From contig CP114488.1 of NCBI GenBank assembly GCA_027186245.1, positions 4,414,501-4,478,500 of the forward strand: DNA of 64,000 nt, in the 5' to 3' direction. The notes under the pieces are model-generated. The model had not been told where the DNA came from. It saw only the letters and a program-made list of their open reading frames with translations, and searched no databases. Shown here piece after piece: positions 22,150 to 35,020 of the stretch (position 1 is the first letter of the stretch; each line of letters opens with the position of its first letter). This stretch comes from Coriaria nepalensis (Eukaryota > Streptophyta > Magnoliopsida > Cucurbitales > Coriariaceae). The position numbers and the translations under genes were made by a program.

Positions 22150-24980
22150 TAAAGCCAATCATTTTTTAATCTAATTATCATCTTGGGAAAGTACCTTAGT
22201 GACTATATTGTCATCTTTGTCGGCCTTTCTATGTTGACGTCTCCCCTTCCATTTATTTTTTGAATAAGGCGATAACATCACAACATGTATTTGGATTTTT
22301 GATGAGACCTAGGTTCTTTTTCTTGTACTATTGCCCCGTTGTTATCAAAGTACCCTACTACGGGTTCAACGATACTTGGAACCACTTCAAGTTTAGTTAT
22401 GAACTTTTTCATCCAAAATTCCTCATTTGCTGCTTCTAAAGCTACAATGTATTTGACTTTTGTAGTTGAATCTACGGTCGTTTCCTATTAGGAACTCTTC
22501 CAACTGACTACTCCACCATTTAGTGTGAAGACGAATCCTGAAATTAATTTACTATCATCAACATCTGACTAAAAATTAGAGTGTGAAACCCTCAATTTTT
22601 AAGTTAGATCCTCCATAAACTAAGAACATGTCTTTAGTCATTCTCAAGTACTTAAGAATATTCTTGACAGCAGTCCAATGCTTCTAGCCGCCTTGAAACC
22701 TATTCGTAACACTTAGAGCATAGGCAACATTTGATCTCGTACCTAACATAACAACATGATGGATCCTATTACCGAGGCCTAACAGATTCCACTCATATCA
22801 TCCCTTTCCAATTGTATCTTGGAAGATATTTTTAGAGAGGTAGATTTCATGACTCATTGCCAGGAGCCCTCTCTTAGAATCTTTCATGTCAAATATCTTT
22901 AACACTTTATCTATGTATGTTGATGGGGTGAAGCATATCATCCTTCTAGATCTATCTCTATAAGTCTTTATTCTTAAAATATAAGTTGTTTCACTCAAAT
23001 CTTTCATGGAGAAGTTCTTTGATATCCATAACTTAATAGACTATAACATACCCTATATCATTTCCATGAGTAGTATGTCATCCATGTATAGAATTATGAA
23101 GGCAATAGAGCTCTCATTAACTTTCTTATACACACATGAATCATCTTCATTCTTAATGAAGTCAAAGTATTTGATCATTTTATCGAACCAAATGTTCCAA
23201 TCCCGAGATGCTTATTTAAAGCCATATTGGGACTTTTGTAACTTACACAACTTCTTTGTATTTTTCTGATCCGCGAAGCCCTCGGGTTGTATCATATACA
23301 CATCCTCCTCGAGGTACCCATTTAGGAAGGCTATTTTCATATCCATTTTCCAGGTCTCATAATCGTGGTACGTTGCGATGGCAAGTAATATATGAATGTA
23401 TTTAGTCATAACAACAGGCAACGAGGTTTCTTCATAATCGATTCTTTCTCTTTTTCTATAACCCTTTACAACTAGTCTAGCCTTATAGGTTTCAACCTTT
23501 CCTTTTGCCTCAGTTTTCTTCCTGAAAACTCATTTGCATCCTATAAGAACTATTCCTTCAAGTACATCCACCAAGTCCCATACTTGGTTGGCATACATAG
23601 AATCCTTCTCAGATCTCATGGTATCTAGCCATCTCTCAGAATTTGAGCTACTAATAGCCACCGCATAAGTCATAGGATAATCAGTTGTGATCAGCCTGTT
23701 ACTTGGACTTTCTATTAGAAATCTGTAACGCTCTGGCTCACTAAACGCTCTACTAGATCTATGAACTGTTTGTGTCCTACGAGGTATCACAACATCCTCT
23801 TTTGGAGGTACCTCAGCCGAAACTAGTGGGGTAGCAGGATCATCAATCCGAATGTCATTTTGTGTATCTTGAACTTCATCAAGTTCAATCTTGCTCTAAA
23901 TAAATTTTTTTTTTATATTTTTCCTTAAACTTTTCTGTTTCTTGTTTCTTGACATAAGTAGAGCGGCCCCATGCGTGAATATGTTTAAAACTTGCATTTA
24001 TACTTTTCCATATGTCATATGGGGTCGGAGAAATAGACTTTAAAGGTATTCTATTAACTGTGTAAGTAGAGGTTTTTAGGGCATATCCCTGGAATGATAG
24101 AAGTAGATCGGTAAAACTCATTATGGACTAAGAAAGTTTGATTTCTACTCTCAGACACACCATATAGCTATGGTGTTCTTAGAGGGGTCTATAGTGAAAT
24201 TATATCGCTCTCCTTTAGGTAGTCAAGAAACTCATAGCTCAAGTATTCACCACCTCGATCTAGTGAAAGTATCAAAATACGTTTAGTAATTATTTTTCAG
24301 AAAAAAAACTCCTCTAGCAGGATTTGACATAGGCCCATATACATCGGTATGTACTAATTCTAACAACTCGGTTGGTCTCTCTCCAATTCCACTAAAAGAA
24401 GATTCGATCATCTTACCTGATAAACAAGAATTACAAGTTGGCATTGATTCCAAATCACATGGATCTAAGTATCCATCTTTATGAAAATTTTGATTCCTTG
24501 TTTCATTGGCATAACCTAATTGACAATGCCATAAGTATGTTTGATTCACATCAAACTTTCTTTTCTTGACTTGTTCAATATTGAGGCAAGTTTTATTTTT
24601 CAAATTTAAGATATATACATCATTGTTTAACGAATCACTTCCACAAAATAAACCATTCATAAAGACTTAAAATAATGTCCTTGATGAAGAAGACAAAGCC
24701 TTCCTCATCAAGTCTAGAAATAGAAACAATATTCTAAATCAAAGATGGTGCATAATAAAATTATCTCAAATTTAAAACTAAGCCCGAGGGCAAAACTAAG
24801 CTATAATAAGTGCTCAAATCTAAAGCAACAATCCTACTCCATTTCCAGCTTGTAAGTCCACTTCACCTTTTTTTCAAAATTCTTCTACCTTTTTGATTCT
24901 TCACATTATTATAAATATGAAAACTGCAACTGGTATCTAATACTAAAGTAGATAAATCATTGCAAGAAATATTAACCTCA
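22150..24980 (-). pseudogene. Copia-C pol, broken
   Basis: Read from right to left: the protease block LDTSCSFHIYN near 24910-24945 (the usual Gly after D-T is Ser); pre-integrase WHCQLGYANETRNQ and CNSCLSGKM with ELVHTDVYGPMS (24283-24660); integrase tail LLSFQGYALKTSTYTVNRIP and HAWGRSTYVK (23885-24121); RT start with WLDTMRSEKDSMYANQVWDL (23530-23790); MKIAFLNGYLEEDVYMIQPEGF (23212-23421); catalytic YMDD (about 23075-23086); and STYIDKVLKIFDMKDSKRG (22798-23007). RNase H is only traceable in scraps. Multiple frameshifts and stops are present. Confidence 0.85.
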
Positions 24981-25017
24981 ATCATTAGCATACATGAATC
25001 AGTATCACCATGCTTTT

Positions 25018-25800
25018 TCAAAGTTGCAAGATAGACTTTGCAATTTCACTTCCAATGTTAGTTTCTCCAAAGTGGAAACACTTTCCATCTTTTCCATTCT
25101 TTGTCTTTCCATCACCCTTCCTTGCTTTGAGAGTCCATTTTTTTCCTTGCTTCTTAAGCTTGGCACTGTCTTTCCTTTTAAAAGAACCTCTCATAAGTAA
25201 CATGGGTTTATCCTTCTTGATTGATTTCCCAGCCATTTGTAGAATCTTATACAAATCATGTTTCTCGAATTCCATTTTCTTCATGTGGAGGTTAGGCACA
25301 AACATCGATAATCAATTAGGGCTAAGTTATTGATCAATTTAGAATCTATAACAAGTATGAGATTCTCAAATTGTTTAATGTAGGTGCTCATCATCATCAC
25401 ATGTTCACTAAAAGAGGTGCTCTTATCCACTTGATCTGAAATAATGTGTTAGATGTCTCATAGCTTTCATTTTGAGTATCCTCACTATAAATAGATTTAA
25501 GGTTAGCGTAATCTCACGAGCATGAAACTTTTCATAATACTATTAGAGTTTAATACTCATAGATGTAAGCATAATGCATTGCACCATCTTGCTCCAGCTA
25601 CTTGTTCCATACGACTATTGTTTCGGGATTCGATCCCTCATGTAAGACTGCCATGACTTGCTAATTTAATACATCTAACAAACCTTCATACCTGAGAACA
25701 ATTTTCAGGTTTCTATACCAATCTCCAAAATTGGCTCTAACCAATTTATTTTGTTTAAGAATCAATTTCATTTTTTCAAGCATTGCAAGCTACAAAACAC
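25018..25800 (-). pseudogene. Copia-C gag, broken
   Basis: The N-terminal part is recognisable at 25681-25740 on the minus strand as NFGDWYRNLKIVLRYEG, typical of Copia gag. The C-terminal 95-codon frame (25018-25305) is lysine-rich and ends in a decayed zinc knuckle, CFHFGETNIGSEI, in which the second Cys, the His and the last Cys are lost. It is not functional. Confidence 0.8.
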
Positions 25801-27460
25801 ATAGAAATAAAGCATAACAACATAAGCAAACATGTAGAAAATACTAGTTACAAAAATTTCAAAAGTCATCTAAAATTTTTGGTATCTCCCACTATTTAAT
25901 TTCAAATTATATTCACCTCCTTAATATAAGACGCAAAAACAATCTTATTTAGTGGGAAAAGGATCCAATCACCTTATTATAATTCCTACACATCTGTAGC
26001 CAATCATAATAAAATGAAAGGTAGCATACACATTTGTAATTACATCTCATGTAATTCATTTATCTTACCTCTAAGTAAATACAATCTCATATGTCCGTAG
26101 CCAATTATATTTGCTTAGTTGAGCTTAACCCAAACATTCTTGTGAAACATAAAGTGTTAAATCAGTACGTGCATGTGTCCCTGTCCACGTCTAAAATGAT
26201 AGTATTATTCAGTCACACATCTCATGTAATAATAATATACATGTATACTCACACAAATATAAGTCCCCACGTGTATGTGACCTTCCTATATCTATGCAAA
26301 TGTCACATATATTATACTATTTTGGAAGGTAAGCCATAGAACAATTTTCACAATCAATTTTAGCTCAATATAATCAAGGGAAGGACTTCACTAAACAGTC
26401 TCATCCCTATAAACATATATATATCATGCTCGATCTCATTTTGTTTAAATATGATGTGATAACATATTTAACCGAGCACATATATATATCATGATGCATG
26501 TATATTTTAACACCTTAATTAACATACATCTAATGTTTGAACATGCTAAAATAATTTTAATTATTCATACATTACTTATTGTTTTATCTCTTGATGCATG
26601 TTTATGGAATTCAAACTAGTCAACTCTTGTTTAGTTCATTTTAATCATTCAATAGCACAAGAAAATAATCAAAATTTCCTTTCCCTCACTATTTAAGGGT
26701 ACTTGCCAAAACGTCAACTTTCCGTTTTTGGAAAGTTTTCTAATCAGGTCATTTCCAATATGATATTTAATATTTTGGAAAGTATTCTATTTTAGATCCT
26801 CTTCTAAAATTATGAAACACGCCAAAATAAATTTTCAATTAAATTCACCAAAAACTATTTAAGGTAAGTTCATTTTGATGTTTTATATATTAGTAAAATA
26901 CATATATTGACAATTTATACTATTTTACTTACCATATTATCATCAAATATATTATCTAATCATAATATTCAATAAAAATCAAATTTTAATTAATTAATTG
27001 AAAGATTTGATTTTTACGAAAGTATCCCAAATGAAACCTAATCTAATTAGGGTTTTCTATGACAACAATTTGCCGCCACCGCCGTATATCGTTGTAGTAG
27101 CCCGCGAGAGCCACCGCCAATCGGCGATCCATTCGATGGTTTGCATTGAAGTTGTCTTATCTACTTATTTTGAAACTTTCAAAATGCTCCAACAGTAGAA
27201 ACTCCAGATATGACGAATTTCATGCCAATATGCAGTGAGTCCAACTCACTGTATAACAACCATATACTAGTTCACTGACGCAAATGATGGTCTTTCCCCA
27301 ATCCATCGCTCTAAGCAGTGACAGTGGCTATCTTAAACATCAGCCTCATTTTGATTATTTCAAGAATTCATCTCGAATCGCTTTACACAACTCTGAAATC
27401 TATGAATAAGCTATTAAACGCATCAAAATATAAAACTACTATACTTTTAGGTATGACGTA
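25801..27460 (-). other. Copia-C 5' leader
   Basis: Non-coding sequence between gag and the primer site. It is AT-rich apart from a GC-rich patch at 27066-27135. No gene is supported. Confidence 0.5.
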
Positions 27461-27473
27461 GGCTCTAATATTA
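27461..27473 (-). promoter_or_regulatory. Primer binding site of Copia-C
   Basis: The plus strand reads GGCTCTAATATTA, the reverse complement of a decayed TGGTATCAGAGCC. It adjoins the right LTR directly, which fixes this as the 5' LTR and the element as minus-strand. Confidence 0.75.
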
Positions 27474-29682
27474 CTTTAGGAAACAGATGCACGCATATAA
27501 TAGAATAAATGTAATAGAAGATATATTTTCAATTTTATTCGGATCATATCTTAGCATGCACAATTTCTATCCATACCGATCATATAACAATTATATCATA
27601 TATAATCTATTTTACAGAAATCATAGTAAATCCCATCATTAATAAATCAAGGTTTAAGAAAAGGGAATACCTCTTTTGATTTACAGAACTCTTCTTGAAT
27701 AAGATGTGGACATGCCCACGTGTTCGCCCTCTAACTATTATCCACACGATTCGTTTTGCACGGTTAAGTTTTTACTTGAGATCTCAACTTATGAGATAAT
27801 AAAGCTAAGGGAAAAGGAAGGAAAAAAAAACTCTTTTTCTCTTTGATTTTCGGCCAAGAGGCTTGTGTGAGCAGTTGTTGATTTTGGCCACCATATGCCT
27901 TGTATTTATAGTCAAAAGCTAGGTCATACTTTCATAATCTCATTAGGAATCCTAGTTGCCTTGAAACACAAAAGTGAGATGGACTAAAGCCCATTCAATG
28001 GTAGGCCACCCATAGGTCATACACATGGGTTATTTAATAAACCTTTTGATTTATTTTGACTTATGAAAATTTATTTAATAATTTGGCTTATTAACTCTTT
28101 AATATTCAATTATTAATTACGAACCTTTAAGACCCTTTTATAATTAAATAAAAGTTCATGTATAACTTATTAATTTCCAATTAATTCAATACCACAATTA
28201 GTTGTGCTAGTAGAGTTTCATGAAATTAAATTAATAATTACCATTTTTCCCCTATAGTAAAACAATAGGTCAAACAATTTTTCCTTTAAATTGGTTTTGG
28301 TCCATTTTTCCTTTTTCTATTTTGAAAATTTCTCCCCATCCTTCGTTGGTATATCTCTAACCATTGTTGAGCAGTGACCCTTTTCTCATTGAGGCTTTGA
28401 AGTTCTACGAGCTGGACCCTTCTCTCATTAAGGCTTCGAAGTACTACGAGCTGAACTGTAGCACTTTCTTCTTCCGTGAGAGATTCTTGGATCGCAACCT
28501 GCAATGAAGAAATCCTTACTTCCATCGGTAGAGCTGCCTTTTATCTGAACACACGATTTTACGGTTCTTATGTGTGTGTGATTGATTAAGTTCTATATCA
28601 CGCCGGCATAATGATTTTATAAACACCTTTTATGATTTATTTAATTACAAATTAAATTTGTTTAATTTAAAATAATATTTTAAATTAAACTGTTAACTTA
28701 ATCATCTCATGATTAATTAACTTTAAACTTCCAAGTCAAGATTGACTTCTACCAAAATATCAAAACTACTCGGGAGATAAGAAGTACCATCTTCTGAAAG
28801 AAACTGTTTGTGACCATCGTATACTTACAATAAAAATCCTTCCATCTTGCTAATATCTTGATTCGTCATGGGGTATGGTTTAATTATTAAACCTTAATAG
28901 ACAAATCATATGGACTATCATACCTTTATGAAACATCGACAATGGATTTATAGAAACTCCTTTCAAAACATACTACTTTGCAAAGATTTCTTATTCAATA
29001 AAGTATATATAATCAATAGGATCATATTTCAAATATAGAAGCGATGCATTCTCTCATAACCACTCATAATCATTCTCGCACAATACTTCATACCTAACAA
29101 TTCATCCCATGTTCACCCATGGCTAGGGCTAATAGGATTGATGTCAAAGTATGAAACTTGGTACTCAAGGAAACCATGGTGTCTTAGGTCGAAGGATCAC
29201 ATGTAAAATAGTCATTCGATAATTCTCATTAACAGACAATATTAATTACTATTAAGAATTATCTAAGTTTCACATTCAATACCCTTAGTATATACTAAGT
29301 GCCCACATAATCATTATAGAGTTGTACTAACATCACTGGCTATGAGATCGGCCACCCTAACAATTAGGTGATGAACTACATGATTATCTATCTAGATCAA
29401 TCGATGTTTATTCCTGAGATCCTATGGCAGTGAACCATTTGTATCGCAAGAGCTTTTAGGGACTCGAGTGCATAACTCAAGATACTGAATTTGTCATGAT
29501 ATGCATATATAGAATATATAATATTAATTCCAAAAAATCAATAAACATGTTAATTGTAACCAATTTTCATTAATGACACTAAATAACATGTTGTTAATAT
29601 CCCCATAAAGATAGATAGTATCACATAAAATATTTTCCCAATCGAGTTAAAATAGAATTGGCTTGATGGACATAAACTTTCA
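27474..29682 (-). repeat. Copia-C 5' LTR (right), with insert
   Basis: 2209 bp, about 200 bp longer than the left LTR. The plus-strand start is decayed (CTTTAGG for TGTTAGG) and the end is ACTTTCA. The extra length lies near 28310-28556, where a coding-like fragment is inserted. The LTR pair has many substitutions and small indels, so the insertion is old. Confidence 0.88.
28286..28556 (-). pseudogene. Ty3/Gypsy integrase C-terminal fragment inside a Copia LTR
   Basis: The minus frame reads MEVRISSLQVAIQESLTEEE, a block ending RSLNERR, a second copy reading QSLNEKRVTAQQWLEIYQRR, then MGRNFQNRKRK. This matches the layout just after the integrase core in Gypsy elements of the Tat type (P-x-E-I-x-S-L-R, then L-DEKR-x-AQQ, then YQ-R-x-NK). 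The short block around LNE(R/K)RV is duplicated in tandem. The left LTR of the same element lacks it. It is captured sequence without function as protein. Confidence 0.6.
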
Positions 29683-30796
29683 AGATTCATAACACTTAAT
29701 GATTTTATTTAATTCACAATTAAATTCGTTTAATTTATAATACCTTTAAATTAAACAATTAACATAATTATCTCAAGATTAAATAACTTAAACTTTCAAG
29801 TTGAGATTGACTTCTAGCAAGTGTGAAGACTACCTAGGAGATGAGAAGTACCATTTTTCAAAAGAACCTTCTGTGACCATGATATATTTACAATTAATGA
29901 TCCTTCCATCTTGCCAATATCCTGACTTATCCTAGAGTATGGTTTAACTATTAAATCCTAATTGAAAAATCATATAAATTATTATATCTTTAACGAACAT
30001 TGATAATGGATTTACATAAAACTTATTTTCATACTGTACTACCTTGCAAAGATTATTTTTTCAATAAAGTATATAATTCATATGATATATTTCCAAATAG
30101 GGAAGCGATGGATTCCTTCTTGATCACTCACATTCTTCATGTATAATAATTCATACCCAATAACTAACATATAACAATTTATACCCAAAGCGATGGATTC
30201 CTTTAGAGTGATCTCAAAGCATGAAACTCAGGATATAAGATACCATGACCATCTCAAGTCTAAGAACCATATGTAATATAGTTACTAAATAATTCTCATT
30301 AATAGTTAGTATTAACTACTATTGAGAATTATCTAAATGTCATGTTCAGTACCCTTAGTCTCTACAATACATACATATAATTATCATGATATTCCACTAA
30401 CACCAATGACCATTAGATCGGCCACTCTAAACACTTTAGGTTATATACTATGTGATTATTATCTGGATCATCCATGTCCATTCTTAAGATCCTATGACAA
30501 TAAGCAGTTCATGTCTTAAGTTTTAAGAAATTTGAGTCTTAATTAGTATGGTCTCTATTATGGTCTCCAAAGCGCCTAACATAAGACATTAAACTTTATC
30601 ATGATATGTAATTTGTAGAACATAAGATATTAATTCGAACAAATTAATACACATGATAAATAATAACCGACTTTCATAAATGACAACTAATAATAATATT
30701 TGTTGTATAACTAATATTTACATAATGATAATATCATATAAAGTTGTTTGCCCTATTAGGCCAAAACCAGATTGACTTAACGAGCATACACTTTCA
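29683..30796 (-). repeat. Solo LTR, right part
   Basis: This continues the LTR broken at 20122: the block after 29690 (ATGATTTTATTTAATTCAC) corresponds to the block after TTCATAAACATC in the Copia-C LTR (21040-21075), and the end is GAGCATACACTTTCA. See the left part for the target duplication. Confidence 0.85.
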
Positions 30797-31872
30797 CAAG
30801 TTATGTTTATTTTGCTAATATATACATTTTTTCTCATATTTACTTTACATGTTGTATTTTCTAGGTGGCACTCAATCAAAAAATCGAAGCCAACTACCTT
30901 ACCTCACCTCATTTACTATTTATCCAGTGATAATGAGTTGATCTCATTAATAATTAATTACAGTTTGTTGAATCTATTTATTTATGGTTCTTTTATATTT
31001 ATGGAATGATATTTTGGAAAGATTCATATTTTGGATTTGATGGATCGATCGAAGGATGAATACATTGTCTCCAAAGGGATTATATTTCGGAAAGATGAAT
31101 ATTCTAGAATTATTACACTGATGAGAAGCAGTTTGTAATTGATTTAATATTTTGGAGAAACTATAATTATTATTCTACTAAAATCGCATACTTTCATAAT
31201 TTTACTCAAACGGAAAACATACAAGTAGGATGGAACCCACTATTCATTTTCATTCTTGTCTCCTCAGGTAAAGTTACAACTAAATCTTATAATATATTTT
31301 GTACATCAATCTCCCTTTCATGTTTGCTTACTAACTCACAGCATAATCTCTACTTAGACGTCCAGACAAAAAGAAGTATCCAAACTGCTGAAATGTAATT
31401 AAGATGTATAAGTTGGTTAGTGAAGACGGTGGAAGAAAATACAATTGATCTATACTACTAACACTGCTGCTTTAACTCACTGTTTATCCAACTTGATATG
31501 TTTTCAAGCCCACCATCTACAGACTAAGTCAAGAGCATCGTAGCGATGCGTTTTTTTTATCACATTTATACATAAAATTTAAATTCGATTTTGTTCAAGA
31601 GTGTATTCTAGAAAGAAGAACTAGTACTCTACCTATCTTAGAAGTTTGAAACTGGCTGCAATTAGTCTAAGTGGTTTTTCATAGGAGAGAAAGAATTACA
31701 TATTGAAGAAAAATTATAGATACATATATAAGCTAAAGCTATGATCAAGTTCTGAAAATTTGGCTCCCTATGGTAAGGGTGCTACCATCAACTCTCCATT
31801 TATGTTGTAGAAGTCAAATTTTATACATTTAGTTACGCACAAATCAGATATGTCTCCTTCATTGATGATACT
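30797..31872. other. Spacer between solo LTR and Gypsy element
   Basis: AT-rich sequence in which no gene, RNA or repeat was recognised. It ends at the ATACT target duplication (31868-31872). Confidence 0.4.
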
Positions 31873-32613
31873 TGTTATGCCCGATTCCGAGACAACCTCA
31901 ACTAGGCATCCTTGGAAACCAAGGCTAGGCATCATCGGCAAAGATTATGGAGATAGAGTGCCGAGGGGAGATGATAACTGAGATTGGGGTACGATAAGGC
32001 TAAGGTGGCATCAATCTACCTAACAATGGCTGGTTGATCTCAAGAAGACGCTGAGGCTGAGTTAGGTATTTCCTCACTCAACTCAGTTGTTTGTAGGGGG
32101 ATAGTGAACGAGTAGATAGATGGAAAGTAAAATCGATACTCGAGTGAAGACCATGTCCATAGCACGTCAAATGGAGGTGGCGCTACTACGCGTTGAGGTG
32201 CCCTAGCAGATGTCAGACTCGGGTGGCGCCTTGATACCCGGGAGGATAAGTGAGTGAGGAGTGAATCCCTGCTATGTTGGACCGTGGGGCACTGACACCC
32301 ATCATGGAGCAGGGAATGGTCAGAGTGCTGAGCAATGGGAGTGCAACATGTGTAAAGCTGTTTGTTGCCTCCCAGCTTAAACCAGATATAAAAACCAAAC
32401 GACTTAACAGTAAAAGGTAATGTAAATTTGTTAAGAGAATATCCAATACTCCCAATACTCTCTACTTATCTCTCTAGAAAACTGACTAGAGCATTGAAGT
32501 AGGGTTAGCCGACCACCACCCCGGCCACAGTTTGCCATTAAGTGCATGTAGCGACCTTGGGACATACTGTGGCATGTAGAACCCTTCATCGTGGACATAA
32601 ATCTACGTTAATA
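31873..32613 (+). repeat. Gypsy-D 5' LTR
   Basis: It begins TGTTATGCCCGATTCC and ends GTTAATA (GTCAACA in the 3' copy). It aligns throughout with 41555-42296 with perhaps one difference every ten bases or so by eye. A TATA-like ATATAAAAACC lies at about 32386-32396. Confidence 0.9.
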
Positions 32614-32616
32614 GTT

Positions 32617-32634
32617 TGGCGTCGACCATGGGGA
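32617..32634 (+). promoter_or_regulatory. Primer binding site of Gypsy-D
   Basis: TGGCGTCGACCATGGGGA starts three bases after the LTR. Plant Tat/Athila-type elements commonly carry TGGCGCCGT...GGGGA here, considered a tRNA-Asp-type site. The match is good at both ends and poor in the middle. Confidence 0.65.
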
Positions 32635-32788
32635 CAATTGTCTTCGCTTTCAAAGTTCTAACATATCAAGAACTTGACTAGGAGGAGGATACAAAATGGA
32701 AAACGTGGGAAAAGAGTAGATTGGAGAGAGTGAAGGGGGAGAGAGAGGTAGAGGAAGAGTTCTCCCTCCCTTACCTGAAGGGAGAATA

Positions 32789-34330
32789 ATGCATTTTGCG
32801 AGCGTTGCCAGAAGATGGTCAACACCTCCACAAACTCCTCCAGTGGAAAATAATGGAGTGGACATACTGCAAGCCATAGAAAGGATGAAGAGGGGCCTAG
32901 TGGAAAGAATGAGCCAAGTAGTGAAACATTCCATAGAAGCAAGAATCGCAGAAATAAAGGTAGAAATAAGGCCGGAGGGAAGAGAGGAATCACGAGGTAG
33001 GGGCGTACACCCTCCTATGGGAGAACATAAGGGTTTATCCATGGGCAGGGGACCTCACTTCACGGAGGATGATGCAGCATCTTGCTTGAGAACCACAACC
33101 ATGGGGGGAGAGCTAGGAGATTCAACAGATATGGCTTGGAATCCAAACCCCTTGCAAGTGCTGAAAAACATGCAGCTTCCCATGAAAGGAACTGAGCTAC
33201 CATCAGGACAAACAAAAGTCATCCAAGAACTGACTAAGCAAATGAAGGAGTTGGAGGTGGCAGTAAAGGGCACCACATTGTGTATGGACAAGCTGGAGAA
33301 TTTTACTGAGAGAGTTCAAAATGCGCAGTTGCCAAAGAATTTTAATGCTCCAACTATGATGTATGATGGACAAAGGATCGTCGAGACCACGTCAACTCGT
33401 ACAAAACCTGCATGAGGATGAGTGCCATGTCGGAGGAGCTGATGTACCAATGTTTTCATATCACGATGACTGACTCAGCTGGTATAGGTTCCTCGCACCA
33501 GGCTTTATTGACTCATTCGATAAGCTAAATAAGTTGTTCATGTCAAATTTCTGATGGTCGGCTAACACAAGACTTCTCCTCATAAGTCATTATACTATGA
33601 GGTAGAACCCGGGAGAAAATTTGTTAGACTATGTAGAATGGTTCAACCAAGCTTCAAAGAAGGTAGATCGACCCGAAGACATAAGGGTTTTACATGCCTT
33701 CTTAGGGGGCATGATAGATAAGAAGCTTATTAGCCTTTTCAGAAAGAATCGTTTTTGGTTCAATCCTCATAATGCAGTTAAGGAGTCAGGGAGAAATGGG
33801 GGACATTAGTAGGGGGTCTGAGGGAAAAAGGAAAAGAGAGGAACCGAGGGGAAGGGGTGAATGGAGTCAGCATAGAGAGAGGAACGAAGATGAAACAAAA
33901 ACCCGGAGAAGAAAAGAATGGCGCCCCTCTTCAAGGACACTTTTACACCTCTCGTAGCCGGAATTGACGTGATATACAACCACTACAGAAATCATAACTT
34001 ATTTAAAACTCCCGAGTTGCTCAAATGTGCCCTGGACTAGCAATATTCAAAAATTTTATTGTAGATACCATGCAGATCATAACCATAAGATAGAGGATTT
34101 CTTGCATCTGAAGAGAGGGACTTAAAGGCTTATCCAAGAAGGACGTCTAGGGGAGTATGTAAATAGAGAAAGGAGGGGAAATCAAATTGGGGGAAGAAGG
34201 AACGGTATGAGAGAAGGCAAGGAAGATGATCGTTAGGAAAATAACCTCGCGGCATCAGAACGTAGCAGGGGAGATTCAGGTGATTGTGGGAGGAATTGAG
34301 GGGGGAGACTCGGGTCGGCAAAGAAGTAAA
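32789..34330 (+). pseudogene. Gypsy-D gag, broken
   Basis: A 208-codon frame (32789-33415) opens the region: a charged N-terminal segment with IERMKRGLVERMSQVV and later QELTKQMKELEVAVKG. It is followed in other frames by the gag core (APGFIDSFDKLNKLFM at ~33490; LLDYVEWFNQASKKV at 33621). Downstream an HAD-HN-H spacing (YHADHNHK, 34070) marks the remains of the C-terminal metal-binding block. Frameshifts near 33415 and 33800 and internal stops break it. Confidence 0.75.
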
Positions 34331-34369
34331 TGGCTGAGGAGCCTAAAACAAGCTGAGTATTCCCCGTTT

Positions 34370-34560
34370 CAGCGACCCTTCAAAATAAGGCATTAGTAGA
34401 CATCACCTTCAATATCTTGGATGAAGAGGGAGTTGTATACCCCCATACTTATGCCCTTGTCATCTCATCAAATGTTTCAACCACTCTGATACACTAAGTT
34501 CTGGACAGCTCAAGGAGTGCGGTGGATGTTTTGTCTTTATCAACCTTCAAAAAGATTGGC
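34370..34560 (+). pseudogene. Gypsy-D protease remnant
   Basis: One frame reads YALVISSNVSTTLIH, then VLDSSRSAVDVLSLSTFKKI. The family pattern here is VLVD-S-GSS-x-D-VL; the catalytic Asp is visible but the following Ser-Gly pair is altered to Ser-Ser-Arg, so activity is excluded. Confidence 0.6.
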
Positions 34561-35020
34561 ATCAATAATGCGAACTTGAAGCCTATTAATACTCCACTAA
34601 CAAGAACCTGAAGCGTGTTAATACTCCACTAACAAGTTTCTTGGGGAAGTCTCTATGTCTAGAGGGAATGATAAGTTTGTCGATAACTTTAGGCGAGGGA
34701 TCCCGAAGGTCTACGGTCATGGTAAACTTTATGATCGTTAACTTTCTGTCAAGGTATAATATCCTCCTAAGGTGTCCCTCTATCAATTCCTTAGGGGCCA
34801 TCATTTCGACCAAACACCTAGTGATAAACTTTCCCACTGAAAGAGGAGTGGGAATTGTAAAGGGAAACTAGGAAAGCTCAAGAAGGTGTTATCTGACGTC
34901 TCTCAAAGAAGTTGGTGTCAGCCTACCCATGGAGGTCCATATGGTTGATAGTGAACAACCGTTTGACGATGAAGAGTGCAGAAAGGCTGAAGATGAAGTA
35001 AAGAGGGAGGAAGATAGAGG

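Larger units (their letters stand above)
20123..29682 (-). mobile_element. Copia-C, nested minus-strand Ty1/Copia element
   Basis: Two LTRs (20123-22134 and 27474-29682) flank about 5.3 kb of broken gag-pol in Copia order on the minus strand. The polypurine tract (AAAAGTGGGAGAT on the minus strand) adjoins the left LTR and the primer site adjoins the right LTR. The flanks GGATT (20118-20122) and AGATT (29683-29687) form a target duplication with one mismatch. The element sits inside an older solo LTR of the same family, whose sequence resumes at 29683. Confidence 0.9.

Noticed and set aside
32650..33291. Minus-strand frames opposite the Gypsy-D gag start
   Set aside because: They mirror the plus-strand gag frame and lack the domain and intron signals seen in the true antisense gene at 38620-41260.
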